64,000 nucleotides of DNA. Origin: Bacillota bacterium. GTDB taxonomy: Bacteria; Bacillota; Bacilli; Paenibacillales; NBRC-103111. A program made the translations under genes and the position numbers. Below the pieces are notes generated by a model. The model saw only the letters and a program-made list of their open reading frames with translations. It was not told the DNA's origin and searched no databases. Position 1 is the first letter of the stretch. Each line of letters opens with the position of its first letter. The DNA lies in contig JAEWGW010000026.1 in NCBI GenBank assembly GCA_023388055.1, positions 110,390 through 174,389 of the forward strand, written 5' to 3'. Positions 8,032 through 16,225 of this stretch are shown here, piece after piece.

Positions 8032-9684
8032 ATGTCCAATATGTTCTGTTATCAATGCCAGGAAGCTGCGAAGGGAACAGGCTGCACCATTCAAGGCGTG
8101 TGCGGCAAACCCAGCGATGTGGCCAATCTCCAGGATCTGCTGCTGTTTGTGCTGAAGGGGATCTCCTATTACAGTGTGAAAGCCCGCAAAGCAGGCGTGA
8201 ATCTGGAAGCCACGGACAAAGCTATCATGGACGGCCTGTTCGCGACTATCACCAATGCCAACTTTGACCGTGAAGTATTCATTAACCGCATCCGCCAGGC
8301 TCTGGAGCTGCGTGAAGAAGTGAAGCAGGCTGCCGAAGCCGCTGGCGTTATATTCCCGGTTGAGCTTCCGGAAGCTGCCGTATGGTCCGCATATGAAGAA
8401 GCCGATCTGGATGCCAAGGCAAGCACTGTTGGTGTATTGGCTACCGGCAATGAAGACGTTCGTTCCCTCCGCGAGCTTCTGACCTATGGTCTGAAGGGGA
8501 TGGCTGCTTATGCCGAGCATGCTTATCAGCTGGGATATACCGACAATGCCGTATTCGCCTTCACCGCCAAAGGTCTGGCAGCAACACTGGATGACACTCT
8601 GGGCGCTGAAGAGCTGATTGCCCTGAACATGGAAGCCGGCCAAGTGGGCGTTTCCGTTATGGCCCTCCTGGACACTGCCAATACCAGCACTTACGGCCAT
8701 CCCGAAATCACCAAGGTCAACATTGGCGCAGGCACAAACCCCGGTATCCTGATCTCCGGCCATGACCTTCGCGATATGGAAGATCTGTTGAAGCAAACCG
8801 AAGGCACCGGTGTGGATGTGTACACCCACAGCGAAATGCTGCCGGCCCACTACTATCCCGCCTTCAAAAAATACAAGCACTTCGTCGGCAACTACGGCAA
8901 CGCCTGGTGGAAGCAAGACAAGGAATTCGACAGCTTCAATGGCCCGATCCTGATGACCACCAATTGCATCGTTCCTCCGAAGGACAGCTACAAGGACCGG
9001 ATTTACACCACAGGTCAAGCAGGCTTCCCGGGTGTGCAGCATATCGCCGACCGTGAAGAAGGCGGAGCCAAGGATTTCTCCGCACTGATCGAGCAAGCCA
9101 AAACCTGCCAGCCTCCTGTTGAGATCGAAACTGGCGAGATTATCGGCGGCTTCGCTCACGAAACCGTGCTGAGTCTGGCTGACACTGTAGTCGGAGCCGT
9201 GAAGTCCGGCGCCATCAAGCGTTTCTTCGTCATGGCAGGCTGCGACGGCCGTATGAAGAGCCGCGACTATTACACCGAGTTTGCTTCCGCATTGCCCCAG
9301 GATACCGTTATCCTGACTGCAGGCTGCGCCAAGTACAAGTACAACAAGCTGGACCTGGGTGATATCGGAGGCATTCCGCGGGTACTCGATGCCGGCCAAT
9401 GCAACGACTCCTACTCCCTGGCCGTAATCGCCCTCAAGCTGAAGGAAGTATTCGAGCTGAACGACATCAACGAGCTGCCGATTTCCTACAACATTGCCTG
9501 GTATGAGCAAAAAGCAGTGATCGTGCTGCTGGCCCTCCTGTACCTGGGCGTGAAGAACATCCACCTCGGACCGACATTGCCTGCATTCCTGTCGCCCAAC
9601 GTGGCCAACGTTTTGGTGAACACCTTCGGCATCGCCGGAATCGGAAGTGTTCAAGAAGATTTGGATATGTTCCTGGCTGTATGA
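8032..9684 (+). CDS. hcp: Hydroxylamine reductase / hybrid-cluster protein
   Basis: The 550-residue protein is full length for class I-like Hcp. The N-terminal cysteines C6, C9, C18 and C24 (FCYQCQEAAKGTGC...GVCGK) bind the conventional Fe-S cluster. The hybrid Fe-S-O cluster region is visible in NIGAGTNPGILISGHD, TNCIVPP, AGCDGR, AGCAKYKYN and the last ligand region GQCNDSY. Hcp reduces hydroxylamine and nitric oxide and is made under anaerobic nitrosative stress. It lies 63 bases after the ferredoxin-like gene without an own promoter, so both share the activator-controlled promoter. GAGAGGAGCAGG precedes the ATG. A strong terminator follows. Confidence 0.97.
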   Translation: MSNMFCYQCQEAAKGTGCTIQGVCGKPSDVANLQDLLLFVLKGISYYSVKARKAGVNLEATDKAIMDGLFATITNANFDREVFINRIRQALELREEVKQAAEAAGVIFPVELPEAAVWSAYEEADLDAKASTVGVLATGNEDVRSLRELLTYGLKGMAAYAEHAYQLGYTDNAVFAFTAKGLAATLDDTLGAEELIALNMEAGQVGVSVMALLDTANTSTYGHPEITKVNIGAGTNPGILISGHDLRDMEDLLKQTEGTGVDVYTHSEMLPAHYYPAFKKYKHFVGNYGNAWWKQDKEFDSFNGPILMTTNCIVPPKDSYKDRIYTTGQAGFPGVQHIADREEGGAKDFSALIEQAKTCQPPVEIETGEIIGGFAHETVLSLADTVVGAVKSGAIKRFFVMAGCDGRMKSRDYYTEFASALPQDTVILTAGCAKYKYNKLDLGDIGGIPRVLDAGQCNDSYSLAVIALKLKEVFELNDINELPISYNIAWYEQKAVIVLLALLYLGVKNIHLGPTLPAFLSPNVANVLVNTFGIAGIGSVQEDLDMFLAV

Positions 9685-9737
9685 TAATCGATTTCAACTA
9701 TCATAATATGTACAGAGCTTGGACACAGTTTAGCCAC

Positions 9738-9767
9738 ACTTCCCCCTGTCAAGGGGGAAGTTTTTTT
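9738..9767 (+). terminator. Terminator after hcp
   Basis: ACTTCCCCC-TGTCAA-GGGGGAAGT forms a perfect 9-bp stem followed by seven T residues. Confidence 0.92.
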
Positions 9768-9825
9768 CGATTTTATGATATAAACTTAGGGAGAGGATAA
9801 CTTTGGAAAAGGGAGTGTTTACAGA

Positions 9826-10059
9826 ATGGCAAAATATACAGTTGTTGAAAAAGGCGAATGCATCGCTTGCGGTTCCTGCGGAGCAACCGCTCCCGAAATT
9901 TTCGATTTTGACGCAGAAGGCCTGGCTGAGGTAGTATTGGAAGGCGACAACAACAAGGGTGTAACCGCCATTGAAGGAGATCTGGTTGAAGCACTGGAAG
10001 AAGCTGCTGAAAGCTGTCCTACCAGCTGCATCAAGATTGCCGAGGTTGCCTTCGCGTAA
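9826..10059 (+). CDS. fer: 4Fe-4S ferredoxin
   Basis: This acidic 77-residue protein has ligands C12-x2-C15-x2-C18 and C64 followed by proline (ESCPTSC), the pattern of single-cluster [4Fe-4S] ferredoxins such as Bacillus Fer. C68 is an additional cysteine. It carries low-potential electrons and could serve PFOR, the [FeFe] hydrogenase or Hcp elsewhere in this window. It is a single-gene unit between two terminators. AAAAGGGAGTG upstream sets the ATG. Confidence 0.93.
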   Translation: MAKYTVVEKGECIACGSCGATAPEIFDFDAEGLAEVVLEGDNNKGVTAIEGDLVEALEEAAESCPTSCIKIAEVAFA

Positions 10060-10084
10060 GACACTGTCCTGATTCCGTTCATCA

Positions 10085-10130
10085 AGCCCGTTCGTTCTCC
10101 GGCTGCCGGGGAGCGGATGGGCTGTTTATT
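10085..10130 (+). terminator. Terminator after the ferredoxin gene
   Basis: AGCCCGTTCG...CTCCGG-CTG-CCGGGGAG...GGATGGGCT forms a long, slightly imperfect stem followed by TGTTTATTTATTT. Confidence 0.75.
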
Positions 10131-10247
10131 TATTTCGGCCTAAAAGGGGAAAAGGCCCTTTTGGCGGATTTCCCTTTTTTATATCTGACGCAGCATGTAA
10201 ACTGGATGGATATTTGTTTTTTGGGAAAGGGCAGGGTAGTTGGTGTA

Positions 10248-11495
10248 ATGAGAGCTTATTTATCGGATATGATGCAGTTTTCCCCTGGCGTCCGCCGGTT
10301 TCTGGCCACGGAGACGCTGCTGGGAATCGGGCTGGGGATAGCCACGCTGCTGCTCAATCTCCATCTTCTGGCGCTTGGTTTGGCGGAAACCCAGCTTGGT
10401 GCCATTTCATCAGTGGGCAATATCTGTATGGGGGTGGTTTCCATTCCCTGCGGCCTCCTGGCAAACCGGTACGGCAGGAAGAAGCTGCTGGTGCTGGGGC
10501 TTAGCCTGATGGGGGCCGGTTACGGAGCGTTTGCCTTTGCAACGGAGCTCTGGCTTTTATTCGCCGCACAAATTATGCAGTCCGTGGGTATGTGTCTGTT
10601 GGTCACAACGGAGATCCAGCTGCTGTACTCTTACAGTGTATCCCGGCAGGAGGAAACCCGCGGCTTCAGCATGCTGTTTGCCGTTTTCACTCTGTTTATG
10701 GGCATCGGTACCTTGGCAGGCGGATTTTTGCCCCGGTTATTGGGCGGGGCCCGGACGGACTACCAATGGTCGCTGCTGGCGGCGGGTGTATGTATTCTGG
10801 CCTGCGGCCTGTTCCGCTTGGCGCTGTTCCCCCAGGAGCAGGCAGCTCCTGCCGCAGCTAAGGAACCGTCCACCGTTTCGGGAAGCAGCCGGGTACGGGG
10901 CAAGCTGAGGCTGCCCGGCAAGGCGGTCTGGATCTTCTGCACCATGAATTTTCTGCTGGCGGCTTCCATCAATTTTGTGGAGCCGTTCCAGAATATCATC
11001 GTCAAATTCCGCATGGATTGGCCGGATACCATGGTTTCCTTGCTGCTTACCTTAAACGGGCTGGCCCAATTCATCGGATCATTTCTAATGCCGGTTTGTC
11101 TGGAGCGCCTTGGCATCCGTCGCACCTACCGGCTTGTATTTGCAGCTAACCTGCTGGGAACTCTGCTGCTTGCGGCGGCGGTGCCTCCGGCAGCCTTCTC
11201 TCTTCTGCTGCTGGTCAGAGGGAGTGCCACCGTCGTCTCCAACAATCTGGTGCTCACCCATACCATGTCGGTCACCTCCGAAGAGGAGCGCAATGCATAT
11301 GCGGGCATCCGGCAGGTCACAAGGAGCATCGGCGCCTCCGCGGCGATTTATTCGGCAGGTTTTCTTCTTGCCGGCAAGCATTATGCGCTGCCCTTTTTGG
11401 GCGGGGGGATTTTGCTGGTCCTGTCGTGGATCTTTTTCCGGCTGTGGGTGGAGCCGCTGATCGAAGCAGGTATGGCCCAAAAGGAAAAGGGTTAA
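10248..11495 (+). CDS. MFS transporter
   Basis: The product is about 415 residues with about 12 hydrophobic segments and the MFS loop 2-3 motif (GLLANRYGRKKLLVLG). Signature substrate residues are not recognisable, so drug efflux or metabolite export are both possible. The start is uncertain: ATG 10248 is preferred (AGGG about 12 bases upstream, first helix begins soon after), while the frame stays open back to a TTG at 10161. The stop codon is inside the bidirectional terminator shared with the convergent exonuclease gene. Confidence 0.85.
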   Translation: MRAYLSDMMQFSPGVRRFLATETLLGIGLGIATLLLNLHLLALGLAETQLGAISSVGNICMGVVSIPCGLLANRYGRKKLLVLGLSLMGAGYGAFAFATELWLLFAAQIMQSVGMCLLVTTEIQLLYSYSVSRQEETRGFSMLFAVFTLFMGIGTLAGGFLPRLLGGARTDYQWSLLAAGVCILACGLFRLALFPQEQAAPAAAKEPSTVSGSSRVRGKLRLPGKAVWIFCTMNFLLAASINFVEPFQNIIVKFRMDWPDTMVSLLLTLNGLAQFIGSFLMPVCLERLGIRRTYRLVFAANLLGTLLLAAAVPPAAFSLLLLVRGSATVVSNNLVLTHTMSVTSEEERNAYAGIRQVTRSIGASAAIYSAGFLLAGKHYALPFLGGGILLVLSWIFFRLWVEPLIEAGMAQKEKG

Positions 11496-11522
11496 GGAGC
11501 GATGCTCCTTAACCCTTTTTTT
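11485..11522. terminator. Bidirectional terminator
   Basis: AAAAGGGTTAAGGAGC-GAT-GCTCCTTAACCCTTTT is a 16-bp perfect stem with a T-tract on the plus side and an A-tract that gives a T-tract on the minus side. It serves both convergent genes. Confidence 0.93.
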
Positions 11523-12183
11523 GCATGGCCTTCAACAGCTCAGCCAAATTGCCCAGAGGAAGATTCGGCTCCGAATCGCCGGTTTCGTATACGGTGTGTG
11601 TGGTGTAGATGGATTCATCTGCGGCATTGTTCTCCGCCAGCTCAAAATCGCTGTAAGCCGCGATAAACACCTTGGCGGTATTGGCGGCATCGTCCACGGC
11701 GCGGTGGTGGGAGCCTTCGAAGCCGATCTCCAGCATCTCCAGCGCCTTCTTCAAGCCGATCTGGCGGTAGGTGCCTTCTCCGCTCCGTTTTTTCGAAAAC
11801 TGCTTTTGAATGTCGTTGTGGTTGCGGATCCAGTCCAAGGGGATTTTGTGCTCGTTGCAGCTTTTCACCAGCTGGTATTTGTCATCGGGGCCCCAGGCGC
11901 ACATATAATACGATCCTGCGCCGATCCAGCTGCGGAAGGCTTCAATCGCCGCCCCGAGAGCGGGCGCATTCTGGATATCCTGGTAGGTGATGCCCGTGAA
12001 GGCGGTGGTGTGCTGGTTAAAGGATGCGTCCCTCAAGGGTTTGACGAAGGTCTGGAAGGAATCCGTTATTTTCAGCTGCCCTTCCAATTCCTGGACGCGG
12101 ACGGCGCCGATCTCGATAATCTCGGCCAGCCATTCCTGCTTGCGGATGACGGTAAACTCCAAATCATAGACAATCACATTCAT
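11509..12183 (-). CDS. DEDDh-family 3'-5' exonuclease (KapD/RNase T-like)
   Basis: This 224-residue protein has the exonuclease motifs of the DnaQ/RNase T superfamily: ExoI VYDLEFT, ExoII region with NQHTTAFTGIT...AFRSWIG, and ExoIII HHRAVDDAANTAKV, which supplies the DEDDh histidine and aspartate. Bacillus KapD, an inhibitor of the KinA sporulation pathway, belongs to this group, but this protein could equally be a general RNA- or DNA-trimming enzyme. The start is the ATG at 12183, with AGGTG 9 bases upstream. A GTG at 12195 is less likely. Confidence 0.85.
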   Translation of the reverse strand: MNVIVYDLEFTVIRKQEWLAEIIEIGAVRVQELEGQLKITDSFQTFVKPLRDASFNQHTTAFTGITYQDIQNAPALGAAIEAFRSWIGAGSYYMCAWGPDDKYQLVKSCNEHKIPLDWIRNHNDIQKQFSKKRSGEGTYRQIGLKKALEMLEIGFEGSHHRAVDDAANTAKVFIAAYSDFELAENNAADESIYTTHTVYETGDSEPNLPLGNLAELLKAMQKKG

Positions 12184-12398
12184 ACTAAAGGGCACCTGAC
12201 TTTCCAGAATTCAGATAAATGATACATGAATACGTGCTAATTGTAATACGAATATGCGGCGCATACAAGGCAGCGTTCCGCCCCATTCATAGTTTTTTCG
12301 GAAAAAACCTGTTACAATGAGGAAAACTGTGGTCAAATCAACAAGCAGCCGCAACGGCAGCAGCTGTTGCGCGGATTGAAGCAAACAGGTGGGATAAC

Positions 12399-13190
12399 AT
12401 GCGCATCGGTTTTTTTGATTCGGGGGTAGGCGGCGCTACGGTTTTGGCCCGCGCATTAGCCTCCATGCCCGAAGAAGACTATTTATATTATGCTGATACC
12501 CTGCATGTACCCTACGGCGAAAAGCCCAAGGATGAGGTGCAGGGCCATATTTTTGCTGCCGTGGAGCAGATGGTGGAGGAAGGCATCAAGGCGCTGGTGA
12601 TTGCCTGCAACACGGCAACCAGCATCGCGGTGAAGGCGCTGCGGGAGACATACACCTTCCCGATCATCGGCATGGAGCCGGCGGTGAAGCCGGCCGTAAT
12701 GCGGACAGCGGGAAGCGAGAAGCGGGTGCTGGTGTTTGCCACCAGCCTGACGCTGCGGGAAGCTAAATTCCAGCAGCTGGTGTCGGCTGTGGATCAGCAT
12801 CACATCGTCGATCACCTGGCTCTCCCCGGGCTGGTGGAGCTGGCGGAGAAGGGGATTTTCGGCGGTCCGCTGGCGGAGGAATATCTCCGGAGGGAGCTTG
12901 CGCCTTTCGACTTGGAATGTTATGGCACAGCGGTGCTGGGCTGTACCCACTTCCCGTTGTTCCGGCCCGTTTTTGCAGAGCTATTGCCCGCCGGCACCGA
13001 TCTTATTGACGGGGCGGAGGGAACCGTCCGCCACTTGAAGGCAACGCTGGATAAAGCGGGGCTTGCCGGGGGCGGAAGCGGCAGACTGGAGTTTATGTCC
13101 TCCGGCCACTCCGCCAAAACAGAGAAGATTTTCAATTCGGCGCTGGATGCCGCTTCCGATATGGAGAAGCGGATGCGCCGGCAGGCGTGA
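12399..13190 (+). CDS. racE: Glutamate racemase
   Basis: The 263-residue enzyme converts L-glutamate to D-glutamate for peptidoglycan. Both catalytic cysteines are in place: the first in VIACNTATS and the second in VLGCTHFPL; the N-terminal FFDSGVGG and YYADTLHVPYGEK motifs are typical of MurI/RacE. A TACAAT at 12313-12318 is a candidate -10 without a strong -35. The MBL-fold hydrolase follows 31 bases later, so the two are probably co-transcribed. Confidence 0.95.
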   Translation: MRIGFFDSGVGGATVLARALASMPEEDYLYYADTLHVPYGEKPKDEVQGHIFAAVEQMVEEGIKALVIACNTATSIAVKALRETYTFPIIGMEPAVKPAVMRTAGSEKRVLVFATSLTLREAKFQQLVSAVDQHHIVDHLALPGLVELAEKGIFGGPLAEEYLRRELAPFDLECYGTAVLGCTHFPLFRPVFAELLPAGTDLIDGAEGTVRHLKATLDKAGLAGGGSGRLEFMSSGHSAKTEKIFNSALDAASDMEKRMRRQA

Positions 13191-13221
13191 GGTTCATCAG
13201 ACCAGACGGGAGGAAAAGGAT

Positions 13222-13905
13222 ATGAAAATCACCTTTTACGGACATTTCTGCTTTATGGTGGAGCATGGGGGAGTGCGGCTCATCCTGGATCCGTTTCTTT
13301 CGGGAAATCCCGCCTCCGGGCTGAAGCCGGACCAGGTCCAGGCGGACGCCGTTATTCTGACCCACGGCCATGACGATCATTTCGGCGACACACTGGAGAT
13401 TGCCTCCAGATGCGGCTGTCCAGTCATCGCCATACACGAGCTGGCACATTATTGCGCAAGCAAGGGAGTTGGCGTTCACGGCATGAATCTGGGCGGCACC
13501 TACCGCACGGAGGGTTATTCCGTTAAACTGACTCCCGCACGGCACAGCAGCTCCGTATCGGATAACGGGCAGCTTCTGTACGCCGGAGAGCCGGCCGGAG
13601 CGCTTATTTCTATGGGCGGCAAAACCTTCTACCACTCCGGTGATACCGCACTTTTCGGGGACCTGAAGCTGATCGGTGATTTGCACAGGATCGATGCTGC
13701 GGCGCTGCCTATCGGAGACAATTACACAATGGGTCCTGAGGAAGCCCTGCTGGCTGCCCAATGGGTCCGTCCGGGTCTGGTGATTCCCGCTCATTACGAC
13801 ACCTTTCCGGGTATCCGGCAGGACCGCTTTGCCTTCGCTTCGGCGTGTGAGAAGGCGGGCCTCCGCTGTGCGCCGCTTTTGCCGGGTGAGAGCATTGAGG
13901 TGTAA
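13222..13905 (+). CDS. UPF0173-type metal-dependent hydrolase (MBL fold)
   Basis: A 227-residue metallo-beta-lactamase-fold protein. The metal-binding motif THGHDDHFGD is complete, and further ligands are seen in PARHSSS, HSGDTALFGD and PAHYDTFPGI. The length and these motifs match the UPF0173 (YtkL-like) family, whose substrate is not established. The start at 13222 follows GGGAGGAAAAGG; the frame extends far upstream inside racE, but that is a shadow. Confidence 0.9.
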   Translation: MKITFYGHFCFMVEHGGVRLILDPFLSGNPASGLKPDQVQADAVILTHGHDDHFGDTLEIASRCGCPVIAIHELAHYCASKGVGVHGMNLGGTYRTEGYSVKLTPARHSSSVSDNGQLLYAGEPAGALISMGGKTFYHSGDTALFGDLKLIGDLHRIDAAALPIGDNYTMGPEEALLAAQWVRPGLVIPAHYDTFPGIRQDRFAFASACEKAGLRCAPLLPGESIEV

Positions 13906-13937
13906 ATCCGCATAAAGGCAACAAAAAGCAGGGAATC

Positions 13938-13980
13938 CCGCTTGGGCCAAGTATATGCTGCCGGCCCGGCGGTTTTTTTT
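13938..13980 (+). terminator. Terminator after the UPF0173 gene
   Basis: CCGCTTGGGCC pairs with GGCCCGGCGG across a loop of about 12 bases, followed by eight T residues. Confidence 0.8.
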
Positions 13981-14241
13981 CGTTTGGGGGGTTATTTGGC
14001 TCCCTTGCCGCATATTCTCCCATTGGCTCAGGGAAACCGGCCCTTGTCCTCTCGGAAAAAATCGTTATAGCAAGCTGTTCCGTTGACCCTTTTGCAGCAG
14101 GCATGGTAGAGTTCAGTTTGTTCCCGTGGGAAGCGCAGATAGGGGATTGCGGATTATCCGGCCCCATGGTAAGATTCTGGAAAGAGAATAAATGTTCGCA
14201 TTGAACAGGCGGACATGGATGAAGCGAGGTGCATATAAGCC
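13981..14241 (+). other. Leader region of the multidrug exporter gene bmrC
   Basis: About 260 bases between the terminator and bmrC. Candidate sigma-A elements are TTGTCC/TATAGC near 14045-14075 and TTGACC/TAGAGT near 14080-14112; neither is a strong match. In Bacillus the bmrCD genes are preceded by a ribosome-mediated attenuator, bmrB. I could not identify a convincing leader peptide here. Confidence 0.4.
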
Positions 14242-15996
14242 ATGTTGGCTGTATTGCGCAAACTCGGCTGGTTCTTCCGGCTGGAATGGAAACGGTATTC
14301 GGTTGCCCTGGTGATTCTGGCCCTGGCCGGGATGGTGGAGGTTTTGCCGCCGAGGCTTATTGGCTTGTTTATTGACGGCATCCAGCAGGGGACCCTGTCC
14401 GGCAACGGATTTATGACGATGACAATCGTATGGGCTTCCGTTACTGTGGTTGGGTATTTGATGAATTACATATGGCATTACAAGTTATTCGGCGGAGCAT
14501 TTGTTCTGGAACGGACGCTGCGGAGCAGGCTGATGAGCCATTTTCTCAAAATGACACCGACCTTCTATGAACGGAATCGTACCGGAGATTTGATGGCCCG
14601 GGCCACCAACGACTTGAAGGCGGTTTCCACCACCGTAGGCTTCGGGATACTGACTCTGTCAGACTCGACCATTTATATGAGCACCATTCTGGTGATGATG
14701 GTGGCGGTTATCAGCTGGAAGCTGACGCTGGCGGCGCTTTTGCCGCTGCCGTTTATTGCTTGGGCGATGAAGCATTACGGCAAGCTGATCCACGAGCGTT
14801 ACATGAAGGCCCAGAATGCCTTCGGCGAGCTGAATGACCAGGTGCTGGAATCCGTTTCGGGCGTGCGGGTGGTGCGCGCTTTTGTCCAGGAGGGGGCTGA
14901 TGTCCGCCGCTTCCGCGACAAAACCGGAGAAGTGCTGGATAAGAACATTGCCGTTGCCCGGATTGACGCCATGTTTGATCCTACGCTGAAGATATTGGTG
15001 GGCTTAAGCTATATCATCGGGATCTGCTATGGCGGGTTTCTGGTATTCAAAACCGAAATTACTCTGGGTGAGCTGGTTTCCTTCAACGTGTTTCTTGGCA
15101 TGCTGATCTGGCCGATGTTCGCCATCGGCGAGCTCATTAATATTATGCAGCGGGGCAATGCCTCCCTGGACCGGGTTTCGGAAACGCTGGACTATGCTCC
15201 GGATGTCCGGGAGCCCGATGCCCCCGCCCAAGTGGAGAAGCCGGACTCCATCGAATTCCGGAAAGTTACCTTCCGGTATCCGACCTCCGCTGCGGATAAT
15301 CTGCAGGACGTAACCTTCGCACTGCACCCGGGAGAAACCCTCGGCATCGTTGGCAAAACCGGCAGCGGCAAAACCACACTCCTTAAGCAGCTGCTCCGGG
15401 AGTACCCGGTAGGAGAAGGGAACATCTCTGTTTCCGGCATCCCCATCCAGCGCATCGGGCTTTCATCCTTGCTGGGATGGATCGGCTATGTGCCGCAGGA
15501 GCCTATTCTCTTCTCCAAAACCATTCGCGAGAACATCCTGTTCGGAGCGGAGCAGGCCTCGGAAGAGACCCTGGAGCGGGCCCTGGCCCGTGCCTCCTTT
15601 GCCAAGGATATCCGTTTTCTGCCGCAGGGTTTGGATACCCTGGTAGGGGAAAAGGGTGTGGCTTTGTCCGGCGGGCAAAAACAGCGGGTCAGCATTGCCC
15701 GAGCGCTGATCGCCGACCCGGAGATTCTGCTCTTGGATGACGCGCTTTCGGCTGTGGACGGCCGGACCGAAGCCGAAATTATTGAAGGCATCCGGCAGGA
15801 GCGCCAGGGGAAAACCACGTTGATTACCACCCACCGGCTGTCCGCGGTGCAGCATGCCGACCGCATCCTGGTGCTGGAGGACGGACGTGTGATTGAAGAG
15901 GGAACCCATGACCAGCTTGTCCGTTTGGGCGGATGGTATAAGGAGCAATTTGACCGCCAGAAGCTGGAGGAGGCTCTTGGCGGGGAAGCGGTCTGA
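14242..15996 (+). CDS. bmrC: Multidrug ABC exporter half-transporter (BmrC/YheI-like)
   Basis: This 584-residue half-transporter has six membrane helices followed by an ATPase domain. Walker A is GKTGSGKTT, the signature LSGGQKQRVSIARAL is canonical, but Walker B ends LLLDDALSAVD, with Asp instead of the catalytic Glu. That is the known asymmetry of the BmrC subunit in heterodimeric BmrCD, which has one degenerate ATP site. The second subunit gene lies 229 bases downstream. Such exporters extrude hydrophobic drugs and can be induced by translation inhibitors. Confidence 0.88.
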   Translation: MLAVLRKLGWFFRLEWKRYSVALVILALAGMVEVLPPRLIGLFIDGIQQGTLSGNGFMTMTIVWASVTVVGYLMNYIWHYKLFGGAFVLERTLRSRLMSHFLKMTPTFYERNRTGDLMARATNDLKAVSTTVGFGILTLSDSTIYMSTILVMMVAVISWKLTLAALLPLPFIAWAMKHYGKLIHERYMKAQNAFGELNDQVLESVSGVRVVRAFVQEGADVRRFRDKTGEVLDKNIAVARIDAMFDPTLKILVGLSYIIGICYGGFLVFKTEITLGELVSFNVFLGMLIWPMFAIGELINIMQRGNASLDRVSETLDYAPDVREPDAPAQVEKPDSIEFRKVTFRYPTSAADNLQDVTFALHPGETLGIVGKTGSGKTTLLKQLLREYPVGEGNISVSGIPIQRIGLSSLLGWIGYVPQEPILFSKTIRENILFGAEQASEETLERALARASFAKDIRFLPQGLDTLVGEKGVALSGGQKQRVSIARALIADPEILLLDDALSAVDGRTEAEIIEGIRQERQGKTTLITTHRLSAVQHADRILVLEDGRVIEEGTHDQLVRLGGWYKEQFDRQKLEEALGGEAV

Positions 15997-16053
15997 GAGC
16001 AGTTGGGAAGTGCCCAACGGTAGTATCATGAAGACGAATCGAAGAAGCGGCCC

Positions 16054-16120
16054 TCAAATCGGCTCTGCCGATTTCGAGGCTGTCATAACCTATCCGGCCG
16101 TTGGCCCGGACCAGGTTATT
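16054..16120 (+). repeat. Structured 67-nt element, copy 1
   Basis: The first of two 67-nt tandem copies between bmrC and bmrD. It folds as hairpin A (16056-16074, eight base pairs, loop TCT), a 10-nt linker, and hairpin B (16085-16119, a seven-pair outer stem ATAACCT/AGGTTAT, an inner TCCGG/CCGGA stem and a short CC/GG top). Its differences from copy 2 preserve pairing. Confidence 0.85.
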
Positions 16121-16138
16121 CCAGAGTAAAGCTTTCCT

Positions 16139-16205
16139 TCAATTTGGCTCTGCCAAATTCGAAGCTCTCATAACTTATCCGGCCTGTGGCCCGGACCAAG
16201 TTATT
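16139..16205 (+). repeat. Structured 67-nt element, copy 2
   Basis: Second copy, 85 bases after the first and ending 6 bases before the AAGGGG ribosome-binding sequence of bmrD. It differs from copy 1 at ten positions. Six are paired changes that keep three stem base pairs (A-T to T-A and C-G to T-A in hairpin A, C-G to T-A in hairpin B), two are in the loop of hairpin B, and two are in the linker. Confidence 0.85.
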
Positions 16206-16225
16206 ACGATAAGGGGTGAATCTCC

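Noticed and set aside
7171..9654. 827-codon open frame on the minus strand opposite hcp
   Set aside because: It mirrors the codon bias of hcp and the ferredoxin-like gene, has no ribosome binding site, and its protein has no recognisable fold. Similar long antisense frames at 50921-52576 and 56365-58545 are also shadows of highly biased genes.
10161..10247. TTG 10161 as the MFS start
   Set aside because: No ribosome binding site, and the added segment is not typical of MFS N-termini.
14150..14160. Another fragment of the bmr structured element (TTATCCGGCC)
   Set aside because: Only about 10 bases match; too short to separate from chance in GC-rich sequence.
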